This document shows positions 62,600-64,000 of a stretch of 64,000 nucleotides of DNA, piece by piece; within the stretch, counting starts at the first letter, position 1, and each line of letters starts with the position of its first letter. The notes beneath the pieces were generated by a model that was not told the DNA's origin, made no database searches, and saw only the letters and a program-made list of their open reading frames with translations. Source of the stretch: Dichetophora obliterata (taxonomy: Eukaryota > Arthropoda > Insecta > Diptera > Sciomyzidae); assembly GCA_963920525.1 (NCBI GenBank), contig OY986436.1:93046868-93110867 (forward strand). Reading direction: 5' to 3'. Both the position numbers and the translations under genes were made by a program.

Positions 62600-63004
62600 C
62601 TACACTTCATCGCATGAAGTTTTATTCACAAGCTCTGCCATTTTATTAACTTGGGTCTTCGAAGTACATTTTGAGAACTCTTTTGCAGGTCGTCCAATAT
62701 TAGTGCTAGTAGTTGGCTCAACTAATATAATCTCACTGTCCAACCAATCTTTATTATGTTCTTCAAAAACTGATAACGTCTTGTTGCACTTCTTCAACTT
62801 TTCTTCTATTTTGCCTAAGAAGTTCCTCAATTTTTTTTGTATTTCTCGGTACTGCTCCTCATTATACTTTGTTTTGTTAATGTCAATATTCGAAAATTTC
62901 TGAGTAGGAACGTTTTCATTGCGCCAAATTAAAAAAGGCTGCTTTTGGAAACATTCACTGTGTCTTAAAAAGACAGTTACGAATAAACTGGCAAGAACTG
63001 GCAA
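62600..63004 (-). pseudogene. 5' part of the transposon-type gene split by the gypsy element
   Basis: The frame reads FQKQPFLIWRNENVPTQKFS, KYNEEQYREIQKKLRNFLGK, LSVFEEHNKDWLDSEIILVE and NIGRPAKEFSKCTSKTQVNK, then MAELVNKTSCDEV and a stop close to the provirus. The IGRP(S/A)K.F...S segment is familiar from multicopy arthropod transposon proteins. Its continuation after the provirus is 51470-51707. The stop TAG just before the LTR may be a later lesion. I do not know its enzymatic role. Confidence 0.4.
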
Positions 63005-63369
63005 ATCATTTTGGACGTTTCAAAACAAAAATAAAACAAATAAATAAAAAAAACAATACCACACCGAACCAGATCGAATCCAATAATTTGCACTACACGA
63101 AACTATAGTACCTCAGTAAAATAATTATATGTGCAACAATTCAAATGCAACTGTAAGCAAACATAATTTCATTTTTTTTATATTATTTTTTTATTGAAAT
63201 AGTATTAAGGAAGTTTATGTAAAACAGGATATATCTTATTTAAAGAACTTTTTGTTTTTTAATGTATTAAAAAAATTATAATGTATTAAAAGAGTTCATA
63301 GAAAATATTTATATGTGCAAAACCTATTTTTATTGATTTTATGGAATAAAATATAAATTTATATAGATT
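63005..63369. other. AT-rich stretch, no gene seen
   Basis: No repeat or coding signature recognised. Confidence 0.3.
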
Positions 63370-64000
63370 TTATATAAGAATATGTCTTCCTTTCTTATAT
63401 ATGACTTGGTTAAGCGTGAAAGACATGAAGTACATCAACGATCTGAGGATGGAGCCATCAATTTTTTGCCATTCATCTTAAATAACTTTTTTTAGATGCT
63501 TCATCGACTCCAACTGGCGCCCGTTTTTATAAACTTTTGCCGAAAGAATGCCCCACAGGTTTTCGATAGGATTCAAGTCATGACTAACAGCAGGTCACTA
63601 CAGTACGGGTATATTTCAGATTTATTGAGTCATTTTTGGCTCGGGAAGGATTTGTTGGTGCGTTTTCATGCTGAAAAGTCCAGTTATCTTGATATTTATG
63701 CATGTGAACTCAATAAACACATCATCTTATAATTCCATATACATTTGTGCATTCGATTTGCACGAAATAAAATACAGGGGAGACTTTAAAAGTATCTGAA
63801 ACCGGCTGAAATCATCAATGATCCTCGCCCATGGTTACGCGCATACCTAATTTGTCGTGGCTATCGCAAATTGTGGTATTTCTGGCAACCGTTGGGCCCA
63901 TCAAGGTGGAACCTTTTCTCATCACTTAATATGACATTCCCAAATTCTTTCTCACAAAATTTGTATTTTTCGGCATATGCTAGACTGGCCGCATTGTGTC
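63370..64000 (-). pseudogene. Tc1-like transposase, C-terminal two thirds, open to the right edge
   Basis: From the right edge the minus strand gives EFGNVILSDEKRFHLDGPNG (first catalytic Asp in SDEK), then several frameshifts, NWTFQHENAPTNP where relatives have QQDNA (second Asp replaced by Glu), and AVSHDLNPIENLWGILSAKV (third position, DLNPIEN) followed by YKNGRQLESMKHLKKVI. It ends VIYKKGRHILI and TAA at 63370-63372. The stop after KKVI and the frameshifts make it inactive. It is a different Tc1 family from the fragment at 40216-40640. Confidence 0.75.

Noticed and set aside
1..64000. CRISPR arrays, operons, ribosome-binding sites or riboswitches
   Set aside because: The sequence is eukaryotic in character (GT-AG introns, retrotransposons). 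No array of direct repeats with unique spacers was seen; the tandem repeats found have no spacers.

Overview
This window looks like heterochromatin-like or intergenic DNA from an insect, most probably a higher fly (Diptera, possibly a tephritid). It is AT-rich throughout. It holds no complete host gene that I can recognise, and almost everything readable is a transposable element or a relic of one. The families present (hAT, PIF/Harbinger, Tc1/mariner, TTAA-type and other inverted-repeat elements, LOA-, RTE- and CR1/Jockey-like non-LTR retrotransposons, and an env-bearing gypsy-type LTR element) and the short introns of 57-143 bp fit an arthropod. The order and species are inference.

Layout. 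1-590: end of a repeat-containing reading frame that enters from the left edge and breaks near its end. 1,300-11,640: inverted-repeat DNA elements, several nested and with visible target-site duplications. These are an 863-bp hAT-like palindrome, a PIF/Harbinger element holding another element and a spliced transposase relic, and a three-level nest at 6,846-9,397. 11,653-18,683: a 7-kb element with 18-bp ends and a TTA duplication. It carries a zinc-finger gene that was split by a 4.3-kb element, and that element carries its own dead gene. 18,690-21,907: inverted-repeat elements around a KH/RG-type gene fragment, then a small coding fragment split by a hAT-like element. 22,385-24,785: AT-rich repeats, tRNA-like sequences and a 225-238-bp satellite.

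24,794-29,946: a hAT element with a transposase relic (minus), a 41-bp minisatellite and two nested elements. 31,419-34,900: a damaged non-LTR element on plus. 34,900-39,240: a damaged LOA-type element on minus. 39,480-41,950: LOA and Tc1 fragments, a dispersed repeat and an inverted-repeat element. 42,105-43,860: a second hAT with a spliced transposase relic. 44,342-47,120: an RTE-type element with a 925-codon frame and a 14-bp target duplication. 47,135-51,470: a mariner/IS630-type transposase gene split by a 3.7-kb CR1/Jockey-like element. 51,712-62,589: a gypsy-type provirus on minus, with LTRs, gag, protease, RT, integrase and env relics. It contains a non-LTR fragment, a LOA element with an intact RT-RNase H frame, and a hAT that itself contains a small element. 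The provirus sits in a further transposon-like gene (51,470-51,700 and 62,600-63,004). 63,370-64,000: a Tc1-like transposase running off the right edge.

The genes do not form a pathway. They are layers of insertion, and target-site duplications and restored reading frames give their relative ages in several places. The best-preserved coding capacities are the RTE frame (44,322-47,099), the two-part CR1/Jockey-like ORF2 (47,657-50,565) and the LOA RT-RNase H frame (54,863-56,698). All other coding relics carry stops, frameshifts, truncations or lost catalytic residues.
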